Assembly (NCBI GenBank): GCA_947685225.1
Contig: CANTUV010000035.1
Location: forward strand, 4,843,501 to 4,907,500
From: Garcia nutans
Taxonomy: Eukaryota > Streptophyta > Magnoliopsida > Malpighiales > Euphorbiaceae
Direction of reading: 5' to 3'
Length of the DNA stretch: 64,000 bases
The notes below the pieces were generated by a model. That model did no database searches, was not told the DNA's origin, and was given only the letters and a program-made list of their open reading frames with translations. Made by a program: the position numbers and the translations under genes. Below, in pieces: positions 61,874 through 64,000 of this stretch (the first letter of the stretch is position 1; the number at the start of each line of letters is the position of its first letter).

Positions 61874-63738
61874 TTACTGCAACAACAGAAAATTAAACCA
61901 TAATCTCAAAAAAAAGTGAAAATTAAACCATAATCTCAAAAAAAAGAGAGAAATTTGATTCATTATGTCACGTTCTTGACACATGACCTTCAATGGCTCT
62001 GGTTTGGGCATAGTAAGACCTTTACCTTCAGTCATATCAATTAGTTTCTCATCCACCCTTTTCCATTCAAAGCAATGAATTAAGGACCCCAAAGTCAAGC
62101 CCATAACACGTTGAGCCATGGGGGCACCAGGACAAGCCCTTCTTCCCAATCCAAATGGCAAAAATTTGTAACTTTCACTTTGCCCATTCTCAAACCTTTC
62201 AGGTCTAAAACTCAATGGGTCTTCCCAAAGAGTAGGGTCCCTGTGAATAGTCTATGCATTAACCAAGACAATAGTGTCACGTGGCACTTTGTACCCGCCA
62301 ATGGTGCAGTCATCAGAGGAGTAGTGTGGGACTAGAAGTGGGCCAGCTGGGTACAATTGGAGAGTTTCCGATAAGATATTGTGAAGATAGGGTAACCTTG
62401 AAAGGTCTGGTTCATCCAGCAAGTGTTGTTGTCCAATTTCAGAATCCAATTCTGTTTTAGCCTGGTTTAAGACTTGTAGATTATTAACTAAATTGGACAT
62501 TGCCCATTCAAGTGTCACAGCTGAAGTATCAGACCCTGCTAATATCATTACCTGCATTGGGAAGAGAATGAATATTTTAGATTTGGAAATATTCATATCG
62601 TAATTAAAAGAAAATATATTACAAAAAACAAAAAAAATATATATTACAATTACCATAATCAGGCCTTTGATAACCTCGTCGGTGCAAAAATCAGGCTGAG
62701 ACTCTTGTAATGAAAGTAAATGGTGGATCATGGTATTTGTGCTCTCTGAATGTTTCTCCTCTTTATTTCGAATTCGATCTTCATCAATCAAACCCTGCAA
62801 AAACTCATCCGATCTTTTAGCAATTTCTATCACTTTTTTCTCAAACTTTCCACCATTAATCCACTTCAGAATCGGTAAAAAATCCTCTGGATTTGATATT
62901 TCGCCATACCTAAAAATCTCCTGTTAAATCCCTAAATATCTTTGCCTCTTCTTCATTATTCAAGTTATCACCGAAGTATTGTTTCCCTGCAACCATTCTC
63001 ATAATAACATTGAAAGTTAAATTTGATATTAATGGTCTCAACTCTACCTCAGCGAAATCTTGACGCGAATCACTAGATAATTTGCACAATAACCGCTTGA
63101 TTTCATCTTTTCGCATGTTCAAGAACTTGTTGAGGCGATTCGTTGAGAAGGTATCAATAGTTCCCACACTGCGAAGGTTACGCCAGTGATCGTAGTAAGT
63201 CACTGAAACTATGTCATTGAAATTGTAGCTAAGGTGTTTGTTTAATGTCACTAAGGGCGATTGGCTAAAATGATTCGTTTTTTTTAAACATTCTTTGACG
63301 GCAAATGACGATGAGACGACGACGACGAGACGGTAACCGAATTTGAGAGAAATAATCGGACTGTGCTTTTGAGATAACCGTTGAAAACGGCGATGGATTG
63401 GTAGCTTTAAGAGATAGAGATGACCATTGGCGGAAGCTAGACTTTTTAGTGAAAAATGACAAATAAAAATATCATATATATTTTAAAAAATTTAAAGAAG
63501 GTAATTAAGTATTTTAAAAATTTTAATAATATATATATATATAAATTTCAAAATAAAATGGGGCAGCTGCCCTTCTTCTAACTTGAGTAGCTGCGCCCCT
63601 AGAAATGACCGAGAATTGGGAGAGACAGTGGATTTTGAGAAAGATTTTTGTAGCTTGTTTTTGAGAAGTAGAATTTGTATGCGATAAAGAGAAGGATAAG
63701 GGAAACGGATGAGTAGAGGTAAAAGGCGATATATGTTA
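61874..63738 (-). pseudogene. CYP81-type cytochrome P450, copy D
   Basis: Exon 1 is about 63738-62654 and exon 2 is 62551-61874, with a short intron (about 100 bases) with GT-AG borders. Motifs kept: the C-helix WRNLRS, AGSDTSA, ETLQ in place of ETLR (so the K-helix Arg is lost), FRPERF and the heme loop FGLGRRACPG. Lesions: no in-frame ATG at the expected start, a 176-bp insertion after the hinge region (63426-63601), a shift near 63285, a loss of two bases near 62921 and TGG to TAG near 62252 (VNA-stop). A 30-base tandem duplication at 61887-61945 replaces the normal C-terminal end. It is closest to copy B. Confidence 0.9.
63426..63601. mobile_element. hAT-like MITE in exon 1 of copy D
   Basis: A 176-bp insert flanked by a 9-base near-duplication (GAGATGACC at 63417-63425 and GAAATGACC at 63602-63610). 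The ends (ATTGGCGGAAGCTAG and, inverted, CTAGGGGCGCAGCT) resemble the element at 34738. Removing it rejoins the P450 GHL motif with the following LLK motif. Depending on where the border is set, the duplication is 8 or 9 bases. Confidence 0.75.
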
Positions 63739-64000
63739 GGTTTGAATCACTCTTCTTACTACTGTGTTGAAAGAATATGGCGGGCTATCTATTAAAAAAA
63801 GAGAAACTTGAAGAGGAGAACTCAATAATATTTTATTCTTACTTGCTCTCTTACAAATATATAGTACAAGAAATTATTTATAGGTACAAAGATAAACATA
63901 ACATCAATATTTTATTAATGTCATCACGCTTAATGAATCATAACTTATGACTTAAACAACATTTAACTACTATTCATAACTCTTATAACTCTTTAATTAA
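63739..64000. other. Possible edge of another LTR element
   Basis: From about 63762 (TGTTGAAAG) the text looks LTR-like, with TTATTTATAGGTAC near 63873, but the partner LTR would lie outside the window. No gene seen. Confidence 0.25.

Overview
The window is nuclear DNA from a flowering plant, most likely a eudicot. It is very AT-rich, its genes have introns with GT-AG borders, and it is crowded with plant transposable elements (Ty1-copia, LINE, CACTA, hAT-like and Mutator-like). I cannot name the species from the sequence alone. No rRNA, tRNA, CRISPR or organelle gene is visible.

The host genes are a tandem cluster of four CYP81-type cytochrome P450 genes, all on the minus strand, each with two exons and one phase-0 intron. 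They alternate between two subtypes. Copies A (4908-14689) and C (42602-46351) are one subtype; copies B (35665-41246) and D (61874-63738) are the other. Flanks and introns are also shared between copies, so the array grew by duplication of larger blocks. Only copy C is intact (495 codons, all P450 motifs). Copy A has nonsense codons, deletions and a Ty1-copia element in exon 1. Copy B has many stops and frameshifts and a non-autonomous CACTA element in exon 1. Copy D has a stop, frameshifts, a lost start codon and a small hAT-like insertion.

The spaces between the P450s hold the mobile DNA. At 8081-14087 is a young copia element (two 485-bp LTRs with four differences, TSD ATAAC) that has pol but no gag. 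At 21810-34165 is a 12.36-kb CACTA element (TSD AAT) with nearly complete TnpD and TnpA genes, arrays of a short palindrome-forming subterminal repeat, and what look like captured host exons, one of them the Walker A exon of a SKI2-like RNA helicase. At 36975-40938 is a 4-kb decayed CACTA derivative (TSD TAA). At 48385-58090 is a decayed LINE with an older Tnt1-like copia element (52957-57992) nested inside it. Several MITEs have clear target-site duplications, and for some the paralogous P450 copy still shows the empty site.

Taken together, the window shows a P450 array being eroded by transposons while one member survives. The most unusual points are the host exons inside the CACTA leader, the gag-less copia element with a splice-acceptor-like site just before pol, and the possibility that its 3' LTR drives antisense RNA across exon 1 of copy A, which closely resembles the surviving copy C.
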